Source: Ferruginibacter sp.
GTDB lineage: Bacteria; Bacteroidota; Bacteroidia; Chitinophagales; Chitinophagaceae
DNA: 64,000 nucleotides
Reading direction: 5' to 3'
Assembly: GCA_025963635.1 (NCBI GenBank)
Contig: JAOQAK010000052.1
Location: 1-64,000, forward strand
Below the pieces are notes generated by a model. The model ran no database searches, was not told the origin of the DNA, and saw only the letters and a list, made by a program, of their open reading frames with translations. The position numbers were made by a program, and so were the translations under genes. Shown piece after piece: positions 54,679 through 62,648 of the stretch. Every line of letters begins with the position of its first letter. Positions within the stretch are counted from its first letter, which is position 1.

Positions 54679-55158
54679 CTATATGCTGGCGGAATTAAGT
54701 TGCTTTACCAAATGTTTCAATGCCATGATATAGCCAACATGTAGCCCATCATGAAAGGTCAGAAAATTAATGGTTTCGTCTATATTGGAAAGTGGAACAT
54801 TATAACGTGTAGTCCATGGTATATAATTTTTAAACAAATCATTTTCATAGTCTGCTTTAAGTTGATCAATGGTGGACAGTAATAATGCTTTAAGTGTGTC
54901 CAATTCATCGCTATTGATACTTGCTGACGGCCGGGTACCCGGTTTAAACGATTCAAAATATTTTTCCTCAACTACCAGCGGCAAGCCTGCCCGCAAATAA
55001 CAAACACCTTGCTGACTGGCGATCATGTGGCCAAGATTCCAAACAATATTGTTGTTAAATCCGGCAGGAATTTCGTTTAGCTGATCGATCGTAAGGTCGT
55101 CTATCAGCGACAGTAAGTTTCTCCTTGTTTGCAGTAAAATTTCAAGTTGTTTGCTCAT
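54679..55158 (-). CDS. DinB family protein
   Basis: A 159-residue DinB-superfamily four-helix bundle. Histidine ligands are His in NIVWNLGHMIASQQGV and two in FLTFHDGLHVGYIMALKHL. The proline-rich connector (KPGTRPSASINS) is common in the family. Function is unknown; thiol-linked detoxification is the usual suggestion. Single gene. Confidence 0.9.
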   Translation of the reverse strand: MSKQLEILLQTRRNLLSLIDDLTIDQLNEIPAGFNNNIVWNLGHMIASQQGVCYLRAGLPLVVEEKYFESFKPGTRPSASINSDELDTLKALLLSTIDQLKADYENDLFKNYIPWTTRYNVPLSNIDETINFLTFHDGLHVGYIMALKHLVKQLNSASI

Positions 55159-55384
55159 CTATATAAAACTACAAAATATAAATGCTAAAAACATTTTTAG
55201 TGGATCATCGTTAAAGTTTTTGTTTGCATTAAATAATTCCTTTTTAAAATAAATCAAGCCCCCCAACACTTTTTATGATAGATATTCTTTTGTTAAAAAG
55301 GAACAGCCCAATAACTCAATGTTTAAACAATGCCTGTTTTGTAACAGAATAAGCTATTTTTACTATGGTTAAATTATTCTTTAT

Positions 55385-55849
55385 ATGAGCGTTACGAAGA
55401 AGAAACTCAATCCCTGGTTTAAGCGGGTATTGTTCGGGATCGTGCTTTTTGCGGTATTAGGAGCGGGCGCCATCTGGTACATTTTTAACGAAAAATTTTC
55501 TGATACGAGCGGGGTCAACGCTGATCTCACCATCAGTGCAATGGATCTCATACACGAGTTTGAAAAGAACGATAGCCTGGCTAACAAAAAGTATGGTGAA
55601 AAGATCATTGTGGTAAATGGCATGGTTTCTGAAGTAGAGGGCGCCGACACCACCGTGAATTTAAAAATGGCAGATACGTCAACCGGTTCATATATCATTT
55701 TTGCTTTTCAGCCCCAACACCGGGAGGAAGCAAAAGGAATTAAACAAGGCCAGGAGGTTTCTGTAAAAGGCTCCTGTAGCGGCGGGGCTTTTAGCCAGAT
55801 ACTGGGAACGGAATTCATTACTTTTAAAAGATGTGCACTCAACAAATAA
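55385..55849 (+). CDS. Membrane-anchored OB-fold protein (tRNA_anti-like)
   Basis: A 154-residue protein with an N-terminal membrane anchor (VLFGIVLFAVLGAGAIWYIF, ~15-34) and an OB-fold domain of the tRNA_anti-like family. MDLIHEFEKNDSLANKKYGEKIIVVNGMVSEVE and KGIKQGQEVSVKGSCSGG are the family pattern. The domain probably faces the periplasm. It lies 18 bp upstream of a YceI gene, so the two form an operon. Confidence 0.8.
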   Translation: MSVTKKKLNPWFKRVLFGIVLFAVLGAGAIWYIFNEKFSDTSGVNADLTISAMDLIHEFEKNDSLANKKYGEKIIVVNGMVSEVEGADTTVNLKMADTSTGSYIIFAFQPQHREEAKGIKQGQEVSVKGSCSGGAFSQILGTEFITFKRCALNK

Positions 55850-55867
55850 AAATAAAACAAACGAAAA

Positions 55868-56413
55868 ATGAAAAAATCAATTCTATTCATTGCATTAATT
55901 GCGGCAACCGGCTCACTGTTTGCGCAAAAAAAAATGACTACTTCTGGAACGGTTAATTTTGATGCCACTACCAGCCTGGATCAATTGCCCAAAGCAGAGA
56001 ATAAAACAGTGATAGCAGCAATTGATACTAAAAACGGGAATATTGGATTTGAAGTGCCAATGAAAAATTTCACTTTTGGGAACCCCAGGATACAGGAACA
56101 TTTCAATGGCCCCAAATGGCTCGATTCGGAAAAATTTCCTACAGCTACATTTAAAGGAGGCATCACTAATATTGCATCAGTTAATTTTAGCAAAGACGGA
56201 ACTTATGATGCAGACGTAGCAGGTGATCTCACGATTCATGGGGTTACCAAACCGGTAAAATCAACCGGTAAAATTACGGTGAATGGTAAAACTGTTTCGG
56301 CCAACACCGAGTTTACTATTAAGCTGGAAGATTATGGTGTCGACGGACCACAGATTGCCGCGGGAAAGATATCCAAAGAACCGAAGATTATGGTTTCAGC
56401 AGATTTACAATAG
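55868..56413 (+). CDS. YceI family protein
   Basis: A 181-residue exported lipocalin-like protein (signal peptide ending LFAQ) of the YceI family, which binds isoprenoid-type ligands. The middle FEVPMKNFTFGNPRIQEHFN, KFPTATFKGGI and GDLTIHGVTKPVKS are family motifs, the last being the most conserved. It is second in an operon with the OB-fold protein and is followed by an intrinsic terminator. Confidence 0.93.
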   Translation: MKKSILFIALIAATGSLFAQKKMTTSGTVNFDATTSLDQLPKAENKTVIAAIDTKNGNIGFEVPMKNFTFGNPRIQEHFNGPKWLDSEKFPTATFKGGITNIASVNFSKDGTYDADVAGDLTIHGVTKPVKSTGKITVNGKTVSANTEFTIKLEDYGVDGPQIAAGKISKEPKIMVSADLQ

Positions 56414-56436
56414 ATAACTAAAACGAATTTATAACC

Positions 56437-56468
56437 AAAGCTTTTGCCTCCCAGGTAAGAGCTTTTTT
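56437..56468 (+). terminator. Intrinsic terminator after yceI-like gene
   Basis: AAAGCTTTTGCC and GGTAAGAGCTTT pair over 12 positions (including G-U steps) around TCCCA and run into TTTTT. Confidence 0.8.
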
Positions 56469-56619
56469 TGCGCCCCACCATCCATGAGCGCTTGGTATAT
56501 CGGTGTCTGCAAAGTGTAGCAATCGTTTGATGTTCCGGGGGAGTCGTAAAAATTCTTCCAAAATCATATTGCGCTCATTTTCCAGCGCTTCATGCAAAAA
56601 GATTATACAGCCGAAAATA

Positions 56620-57957
56620 TTAACGAGAGATAGTAAGCCGGTTACTGTTTTGGATGAAGGTGGCTCCTGCACTGAGGGTAAAACTTCTTACGGATACAGT
56701 TGAGTTTAAGATCACGGAACCATTTGTATGAATAATGACATCGGTGTTAACATCAGGTAAGGATCCACAACTCCAGTTAGACGGATTTTCCCAAAGACTG
56801 CTGACAGCTCCTGTCCAGTAATTAACCAATCGGATGGTTTGTGGATTGCTATATACTCCGTCGACAATACACCGGTATACATAACCGTTCCATGCCGGGG
56901 GAAGATTGCTCAACTGAAGGGCCTGCTTATTTGCACTGCTATAGTTACTATTGTCCAATACACTTATAAAACCATTCCCTTCGTTCACCTGCCATTGATA
57001 AGAGATGCCACTTAAATTAGCCATTAATGTTGTGCTAGCGCCATTGCAGACAGCTACCGTCTTCCAAATAGATTGAAGCGCCAGTGAGCCAGCGCTCCTA
57101 CCAGCATAGGGTAGTTGGTACAACTCCTCCATAGTTCTTAGAATATTATAATGAGTTACCGGCTGGTTGTAATTTCCGGCGGCTATATGTTCGCCCGTAA
57201 TGGTGGTGAGTACCTGGTTATTATGCAGTCCATCATCCTCATCAAAGCTGAGTAAAAAAATACTGTTATGGGTTTTGCACCATTCAATATACTTTCCCAT
57301 GTTTTTTTGCAGCCATGCATCGCCTAAGGGTATTGCCTGCGCCAGTGAACCGTTGTGCATATCATTGTTCTGGTTGGGAATAACAAAAGACACGGTTGGC
57401 AGTGTTGAATAATCTGTAGGAAAGTCGGTGAAAGGTTTATTTTGTGAGGCGGAAATTCCATTGATAGGACTATCCTGCCAGTTAACCCATGGATTATGCT
57501 TTCTGACATAGGTGCCGGATATTTCACCTGTAAAACCAATCGATGGCAAATCCTCCGAATAGCCTGTAAACCCAAATCCTTTTTGTAGCAAAGCTGCGCC
57601 CAGATTGGGGGCGGTAAAAGGCAAGCCAACCGGCAAATTGTTATTTGTTACGCCCTGGTCGCTTCCTGAAAAAAGATGAATATAGTTTGGCTGGCTTGGA
57701 TGTGTTAAACCATACGATTGTGTAAGTGTTGCGGTGTACGGATCAACAATAAGGCTATTGATAAAAGGCGCTAGTGGATTGCCTCTCAACTGACTATAAG
57801 CCCGGTTTTCAAGTATAACAATTACAATATGTGCGGGTGCTACCTGTGCAACTATTGAGCTCGGAACCGTCCACACAATCAAAAAAGCAATTAAGTATTT
57901 TAAAAAGAGCGCTTCAAAAATAGGGTTGGGACGTTTGTGGGATTTGATGCATATCAT
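56620..57957 (-). CDS. Secreted phosphoesterase (acid phosphatase/phospholipase C family) with Ig-like tail
   Basis: A 445-residue exported protein. Residues ~45-290 match the phosphoesterase family PF04185: VIVILENRAYSQL (Glu-Asn metal motif), GLTHPSQPNYIHLFSG, SFVIPNQNNDMHNG and FLLSFDEDDG. Residues ~300-385 look like an Ig-like domain (TTLMANLSGISYQWQV). The end has WENPSNWSCGSLPDVNTDVII, a repeat that often precedes a type IX sorting domain. No sorting domain follows, so the tail may be shortened. Confidence 0.85.
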   Translation of the reverse strand: MICIKSHKRPNPIFEALFLKYLIAFLIVWTVPSSIVAQVAPAHIVIVILENRAYSQLRGNPLAPFINSLIVDPYTATLTQSYGLTHPSQPNYIHLFSGSDQGVTNNNLPVGLPFTAPNLGAALLQKGFGFTGYSEDLPSIGFTGEISGTYVRKHNPWVNWQDSPINGISASQNKPFTDFPTDYSTLPTVSFVIPNQNNDMHNGSLAQAIPLGDAWLQKNMGKYIEWCKTHNSIFLLSFDEDDGLHNNQVLTTITGEHIAAGNYNQPVTHYNILRTMEELYQLPYAGRSAGSLALQSIWKTVAVCNGASTTLMANLSGISYQWQVNEGNGFISVLDNSNYSSANKQALQLSNLPPAWNGYVYRCIVDGVYSNPQTIRLVNYWTGAVSSLWENPSNWSCGSLPDVNTDVIIHTNGSVILNSTVSVRSFTLSAGATFIQNSNRLTISR

Positions 57958-58118
57958 TATTTAAATATAAATTACAAATTTGATTTATGTTACTTTTATT
58001 GTGCCTTTTATAGGTAGCATGCTCTTACATATTTTCAAATGGAGACTAATGTTCATAAACAATTTGATGGGGAGAAATCGAGGCTGAATTTTCCAAAGCC
58101 CATATTTAAACATTTAAG

Positions 58119-58844
58119 ATGAAGCAAAACAAATTATCATTTACGCCAATGGTTGCGATGGTGCTATGTTTTTTCTTCTCCTGTAGTTCCAGAACTAACA
58201 GGCAGGCCAGTGAAAATATCATAGATTCTGCCCACACGCAAATGCAAGCGCCAGTCGCGCCACACAAACCGGGAAATGAATTGATCATTCGACATAAAGT
58301 GATCAATTTTGCCAAGTGGAGGAAAGAATATGAATCACAGGATTCTATCCACCGTTTGCACGGATTAACGAAATATCTCCTGGGTAGAGGAATGAGTGAT
58401 TCAAATATAGTGATAGCGATTCTAAAGATGGATGATGTAAAAAACGCGAAGGAGTTCATGGATTTCTATGGGACCAAAGCTTATATGAAAAAAAGTCGTG
58501 TAATGGGGAGGCCGAGGATAATCTACCTGGACAGGATAATGCACGATTCCACAAAAGTTGAGCAAAATGCACGCCTGATGGTAGACTACGAAGTCAAAAA
58601 CTGGGATAGTTGGAAAAAGGAATTTGATAAGGACAGGCAGTCAAGGCTGGAGGCTGGGTTGAAAGATCGGGGACTTGGCTACAGCTTTGGTGACAATCAT
58701 TTGGTAACGAGCATTTTTGCTGTTACGGATGTCCAAAAAGCAACAGCGTTCTTGAAGTCACCGGTGTTGAAACAGAAAATGGCCAGGGCAGGTGTAGAGG
58801 GCCCACCTGGTTTCTTTTTTTATAATATCGTTCAGAAATATTAG
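58119..58844 (+). CDS. Lipoprotein with two tandem ABM-like domains
   Basis: A 241-residue lipoprotein (LCFFFSC, Cys22). Two copies of the same ~80-residue unit follow. Unit 1 (~55-130) has VINFAKWRKEYESQ, GRGMSDSNIVIAILKMDDVKNAKEFM and MGRPRI. Unit 2 (~150-232) has VKNWDSWKKEFDKD, DRGLGYSFGDNHLVTSIFAVTDVQKATAFL and VEGPPG. The order of strands and helices resembles the dimeric alpha-beta barrel superfamily, so one chain could form a pseudo-dimer. Family name and function unknown. Confidence 0.75.
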   Translation: MKQNKLSFTPMVAMVLCFFFSCSSRTNRQASENIIDSAHTQMQAPVAPHKPGNELIIRHKVINFAKWRKEYESQDSIHRLHGLTKYLLGRGMSDSNIVIAILKMDDVKNAKEFMDFYGTKAYMKKSRVMGRPRIIYLDRIMHDSTKVEQNARLMVDYEVKNWDSWKKEFDKDRQSRLEAGLKDRGLGYSFGDNHLVTSIFAVTDVQKATAFLKSPVLKQKMARAGVEGPPGFFFYNIVQKY

Positions 58845-58896
58845 GCAATACTACAGGTGGCGGTTCACAAAGTAAAATGATTTAATTTTTTTTGCG

Positions 58897-59124
58897 ATGA
58901 ACAGCGATACGGGAAAATGGATTATTCTTATTGGAATCGTGGTTATTTTAGCCGGTGTGATCATTAATTTTTTTAATGATAAACTGCATTGGATCGGTCG
59001 CCTGCCTGGTGATATCAGGATCGAAAGGGAAAACTTCCGGTTTTATTTTCCTATGGTCACTATGATCATCTTCAGTGTACTATTGACGTTGATTATAAGT
59101 GTTATTAAAAGGTTCATTCATTAG
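58897..59124 (+). CDS. DUF2905 membrane protein
   Basis: A 75-residue protein with two membrane spans (~6-25 and ~50-70) and the DUF2905 signature between them (DKLHWIGRLPGDIRIERENFRFYFP). Widespread in bacteria; function unknown. It is 8 bp upstream of the fructosamine kinase gene, so probably cotranscribed. Confidence 0.92.
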   Translation: MNSDTGKWIILIGIVVILAGVIINFFNDKLHWIGRLPGDIRIERENFRFYFPMVTMIIFSVLLTLIISVIKRFIH

Positions 59125-59132
59125 TTCTAGGT

Positions 59133-59981
59133 ATGCCTTTACAATCCATAATTGCTGACTGCGGTTTGACGGTTAGCCGCTATGAAGCGGTGCATGGCGG
59201 AGATATCAACCGTGCTTATTGTTTATACACTGCCACCGGCAAATACTTTTTGAAGGTAAATGATCACCAGCGATACCCCGATATGTTCGTAAAGGAAGCG
59301 GCGGGCCTCCTTGCCTTAAGCGAAAATTCCAGCCTTACGGTGCCACAGGTAATCAAATCCGGCACAGTTCATAATGAACAATACTTATTAATGGAATGGC
59401 TAGGGAGAGGGATGCCCAAAGCTAATTTTTGGGAGAATTTTGGTGCCGGTCTTGCAATGATGCATCAGCATTCCAAACCTTACTTCGGCTGGAACGAGGA
59501 AAATTTCATCGGAAGCCTTTTGCAAAAAAATCAGCAATATGACACATGGCACTCGTTTTACATTGAGTGTCGCATTATGCCATTAGTAAAAACGCTTTAT
59601 TCGTCCGGCGCCTTCACCAACACGGATATCAGTGCCGCGGAATCATTCTGCAATACGCTTGAAAATGTGTTTCCACCAGAATCACCTGCTTTGCTTCATG
59701 GCGATTTATGGAGCGGCAATTATATGGTTGCTGAAAATGGACAAGCTGCTATTTTTGATCCGGCTGTTTACTATGGCCACAGGGAAATGGATATTGGGAT
59801 GACCTGTTTATTTGGTGGATTTCAACGGCAATTTTATGATGCATACAATAATGTGTACCCGCTGGAGAGTAGCTGGCACCAAAGATTGCCATTTACACAA
59901 TTATATCCTTTATTGGTACATGCAATTTTATTTGGAGGACATTATGTTAAAAAGGTAAGGGATATCATAGTTCGCTTGTAG
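59133..59981 (+). CDS. Fructosamine kinase family protein
   Basis: A 282-residue kinase of the fructosamine-3-kinase/APH-like fold that phosphorylates glycated amines so they break down, repairing glycated protein or metabolites. The catalytic loop is ALLHGDLWSGNYMV near residue 190, and the metal motif is AAIFDPAVYYGHREMDIGMTCLFGG. The lysine of YFLKVNDHQRYPDMFVKEAAGL binds ATP. Length is normal. Confidence 0.92.
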   Translation: MPLQSIIADCGLTVSRYEAVHGGDINRAYCLYTATGKYFLKVNDHQRYPDMFVKEAAGLLALSENSSLTVPQVIKSGTVHNEQYLLMEWLGRGMPKANFWENFGAGLAMMHQHSKPYFGWNEENFIGSLLQKNQQYDTWHSFYIECRIMPLVKTLYSSGAFTNTDISAAESFCNTLENVFPPESPALLHGDLWSGNYMVAENGQAAIFDPAVYYGHREMDIGMTCLFGGFQRQFYDAYNNVYPLESSWHQRLPFTQLYPLLVHAILFGGHYVKKVRDIIVRL

Positions 59982-60126
59982 ATGTTGGCAGGCGTATCGA
60001 ATTGGCGGGGCACTGCATCATTTGCAGCTGACTAGAAAAATAAGTGGAAAATACTGAATGTGGTGCGTTTGCCATTTCAAAGCGTGCCAACCATTTTATA
60101 ATATCCGCTAATGAAATGCCTACTCA

Positions 60127-60546
60127 TTAACAATGTTTTGGTTTTGATCGATTTGCAAGTCCGTCAATTCTAACTGCTTCTCGTAATAATTTTACGATTG
60201 CTGTTTCATCAATTTCCTCAACCGCATTGAATATTTTATAAAATATTTGTTTGTTTTTTCCGTGCGTGAGGTAATTGTCCGTGTCATTCAATATATTGCC
60301 ATGCCAAAATCCAAGCAAAACACCCCGCCTGATTCCACCCCGGGGAATTGTAGCTGGCCAAATAATACAGACGCCTTTTTTGCCATAAAAGAAGGGCACA
60401 TTGTACGAGATTTTTTCTTTAAAATCTTTCGGTAAATTTTCAAGGATGATTTGCCTTAGCACATCCACAATAATTTTTTCATCTACTGGCAATACATCAT
60501 ACAACTGTGTTAGTGACCTGATTTTTACGGGGGTGCTCAATCTCAT
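60127..60546 (-). CDS. DUF1801 family protein (YdhG-like)
   Basis: A 139-residue protein of the DUF1801/YdhG superfamily. The signature region is LRQIILENLPKDFKEKISYNVPFFYGKKGVCIIWPA, followed by GVLLGFWHGNILND. The C-terminal helix is RIDGLANRSKPKH. Function unknown. A small conserved single gene with no operon partner. Confidence 0.85.
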   Translation of the reverse strand: MRLSTPVKIRSLTQLYDVLPVDEKIIVDVLRQIILENLPKDFKEKISYNVPFFYGKKGVCIIWPATIPRGGIRRGVLLGFWHGNILNDTDNYLTHGKNKQIFYKIFNAVEEIDETAIVKLLREAVRIDGLANRSKPKHC

Positions 60547-60728
60547 GGGTTGATAGTGCAGGGTGCTAGTATTATGATCCTGATTTTAAATATAAAAATA
60601 CGAATTCCAATAAGACGACAAAAGTCTGTCTGCATCCGCACTGGTCAGGAGGTAGTATGATTATGTCTACAATGCAAACTGTGGTAATATATGCGTTGAT
60701 TGCTATTTGTTATGAAGGGGAGGGGCAA

Positions 60729-60762
60729 AAAAATAGCCCTCCAGTAGAAACTGGAGGACTTT
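60729..60762 (-). terminator. Strong intrinsic terminator on the minus strand
   Basis: On the minus strand AGTCCTCCAGT and ACTGGAGGGCT pair (one G-U) around TTCT and are followed by ATTTTTTT. No protein gene lies upstream on that strand in the next 500 bp, so it probably ends a small RNA. Confidence 0.75.
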
Positions 60763-60917
60763 AACGATTGCTTGCTATATGAAAATCTTAATATTTTTTT
60801 TCTCTCGTAACGTTCAACCCCTTATATTTGTGACGTACTAACGATTGATTGTTTTTTCTTAATTGACTGCTGAATCTTAAATGCCCGTCTTGCTGATACA
60901 AAAGTAAGGCGGGCATT
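60763..60917. ncRNA. Candidate small RNA region
   Basis: On the minus strand a TACTTTTG box (60906-60899) would start a transcript near 60892 that runs about 160 nt to the terminator at 60729-60762. On the plus strand TATATTTG (60823-60830) could start a ~80-nt transcript ending in a 13-bp hairpin, AAATGCCCGTCTT/AAGGCGGGCATTT (60879-60917). There is no long open frame in either. I do not recognise a known RNA family. Which strand is expressed is undecided. Confidence 0.35.
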
Positions 60918-60925
60918 TACATTTA

Positions 60926-61282
60926 AATTATTAACTTATCATGCCTTTCATGATCGTTAAAAGGGCTCTTTTTGCTGCAATCGCTTATTGCGTCTATATT
61001 ACACGTTGATTTTTTTATGATGGCCATGGCATTTTGGGATGACGGATTTTATGCCTAAAAACTTTTTCCGCCGAATATTAATTAAAATGAAGCAGGACTA
61101 ATAGTGATTCCATGCTTTTTGACCTACAATATTCTTTCTTTACTCCATCTTACTATGCCTGGCTTATAACTAAATCTATATCGCCAGGATCGTTCGGGTA
61201 TTCCTTCTATCGAGATGGCATAACATAATACAATGGGAATTTTGCCCCATCATCTGACATATAATAATTGGAAATAGGAATA
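60926..61282. other. Gene-free stretch
   Basis: About 357 bp of AT-rich sequence with no open frame of convincing composition, hairpin or repeat that I can recognise. A 19-codon frame from 60950 is too short to support. Confidence 0.4.
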
Positions 61283-61462
61283 TCAGTCTTGCTTACCAGG
61301 CTTTTTACTCTTATGCTCTTTTTTGTTATGAGTAATGTCATCGCCTTTATCCTCCTGTTCTTCACCTTCGCGGCTATCCATGTCATCCCTTATCTCGGGT
61401 CGGGGTTTATTGTCGTTAAACTTAGTGTTATGTTTTGGCGTTTGTGTTTTTATATTTTTCAT
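61283..61462 (-). CDS. Small highly charged protein (59 residues)
   Basis: A 59-residue frame from ATG (61462-61460) to TGA. It begins MKNIKTQTPKHNTKFNDNKP and is rich in Asp, Glu and Lys, with DDMDSREGEEQEDKGDD in the middle and a basic KKEHKSKKPGKQD end. There are almost no hydrophobic residues, so it is likely disordered. The leader is A/T-rich as for other genes here. The overlapping + strand frame is T-rich and hydrophobic, as expected of an antisense shadow. Similar small hydrophilic proteins are common in Chitinophagaceae; function unknown. Confidence 0.6.
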   Translation of the reverse strand: MKNIKTQTPKHNTKFNDNKPRPEIRDDMDSREGEEQEDKGDDITHNKKEHKSKKPGKQD

Positions 61463-61596
61463 ACAAAAATTTTTATATAATAGCGATGATCAAGAAGCAT
61501 ACCAATGGAATTCGTTTACTCAGTGCAAAGCATTTGAACCTATTCCCTCTTGCTAGTGAAAGGCTGGTTGTTTAATCCTCGATGAAAAGATTACGT

Positions 61597-62226
61597 TTAA
61601 TTTGAAATGCCCACCCGGTGATGAATGAACTCATTTCTCTCTAATTCGGTTAACATAAATAAAGCAAGATCCCCTGAATTAATCCGGTTGGAATTGGGTG
61701 TGGGCGGGTAATCAGCTGCCGTTACAAATATGCCCGTTGGTTCAGCATTGATGATATCCGGCGGACAAACAACCGTCCAGTCAAGTGTAGATGTTTTTAA
61801 AAACTCAAGTGCCTTCAAATGTTCTTTGCTCACCGGCAAAAATTGTTTAGGATACTCCGGGGTATCCATTACCAAAAGTTCTTCCTCGGCGTTCAATGAT
61901 CCCATTCCGCCCACTGCAACAATCCTCCGAACGCTTGCCTTTTGCATTTGTGCCACGATATTCTTCATGCCAAGAGACCTCGTTACATCACTGCCCGAAG
62001 AATCTCCGCCTAATGAAGATAGCACTGCATCACATCCCTTTATAGCTTTGAACACCTGCCCTTCATCGAACAAAGCCCCCTGCACCAGTTCAAGTTTTTC
62101 ATCTGCAGGCAGGTTGTCCGTAAACACATTTCTCCCAAATGCCTTTACTTCGTGGCCTCTATACAATGCTTGTTTTACCAATTGCCTGCCTACCGTTCCC
62201 GTAGCTCCAAAGATGATAACTTTCAT
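61597..62226 (-). CDS. NAD(P)H-binding atypical SDR (NmrA/SDRa5-like)
   Basis: A 209-residue Rossmann protein. VIIFGATGTVGRQLVKQALYRGHEVKAFGRN holds the GxxGxxG dinucleotide motif. GCDAVLSSLGG, RRIVAVGGMGSL and LDWTVVCPPDI are typical of the NmrA-like/flavin-reductase-like SDR subgroup. The canonical YxxxK is not obvious, as in NmrA-like sensors. It may act as a redox sensor or flavin/biliverdin reductase. It is divergent to the trp leader. Confidence 0.88.
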   Translation of the reverse strand: MKVIIFGATGTVGRQLVKQALYRGHEVKAFGRNVFTDNLPADEKLELVQGALFDEGQVFKAIKGCDAVLSSLGGDSSGSDVTRSLGMKNIVAQMQKASVRRIVAVGGMGSLNAEEELLVMDTPEYPKQFLPVSKEHLKALEFLKTSTLDWTVVCPPDIINAEPTGIFVTAADYPPTPNSNRINSGDLALFMLTELERNEFIHHRVGISN

Positions 62227-62404
62227 AGTTTAATGTTTTAAAATACAGTATTTGATTTAGTGTGGAGTAGCCGGAGCAGCATACAATCTGCTGTTCCGGC
62301 AATAATTATTTACTATCAGGGCACCTATCGTGCCACCTTATTTTAAACGAGCGACCGTTTTAGTGAAATTATAAAAAAAGTTTTTTTATTAATTAAATAG
62401 AACA

Positions 62405-62412
62405 CATCTTTG
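62405..62412 (+). promoter_or_regulatory. Likely -7 box of the trp operon promoter
   Basis: CATCTTTG differs from TAnnTTTG at one position and lies 8 bp before the leader-peptide ATG. The transcript would start within a few bases of that ATG, making the leader peptide nearly leaderless. The 193-bp spacer from 62227 contains no other recognisable feature. Confidence 0.45.
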
Positions 62413-62420
62413 CAGCAGCA

Positions 62421-62474
62421 ATGAAAATAATACATTTAAATAGCAATAGTTGGTGGTGGCAGTCAATATTTTGA
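62421..62474 (+). CDS. trpL: trp operon leader peptide (three consecutive Trp codons)
   Basis: A 17-codon frame reading MKIIHLNSNSWWWQSIF. TGG codons lie at 62451-62459 and the TGA stop at 62472-62474. It sits 175 bp upstream of trpE and directly before a terminator hairpin, the classical arrangement for tryptophan attenuation. A ribosome waiting for Trp-tRNA at the TGG run leaves 62475-62481 free. One that reaches the stop covers it. Confidence 0.9.
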   Translation: MKIIHLNSNSWWWQSIF

Positions 62475-62539
62475 TGTGTCGCAATGCTATTTTTATATTT
62501 AAATATTAAGGCCCCGACACAACCGTGTTGGGGTTTTTT
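62475..62539 (+). promoter_or_regulatory. trp attenuator (antiterminator and terminator)
   Basis: The terminator is CCCCGACAC (62512-62520) paired with GTGTTGGGG (62525-62533) around AACC, followed by TTTTTT. The competing antiterminator is TGTGTCG (62475-62481), which is exactly complementary to CGACACA (62515-62521), part of the terminator's left arm. TGTGTCG starts immediately after the leader-peptide stop codon, so translation state decides which stem forms. Low Trp should favour the antiterminator and trpE expression. Confidence 0.88.
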
Positions 62540-62648
62540 AATGTACTCAATGTGTCCTGGATCGCAAAATTGTTAATCTCTTAATTGATCAATTGCCGAC
62601 TTAAAAATGGCCTGATCGCTTAAATTTAAAACCCTTCGGGGTGGGTTT

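Noticed and set aside
61268..61556. Two + strand hydrophobic frames of 70 and 73 residues
   Set aside because: They are antisense to the charged 59-residue protein; their hydrophobicity follows from its Asp/Glu/Lys codons.
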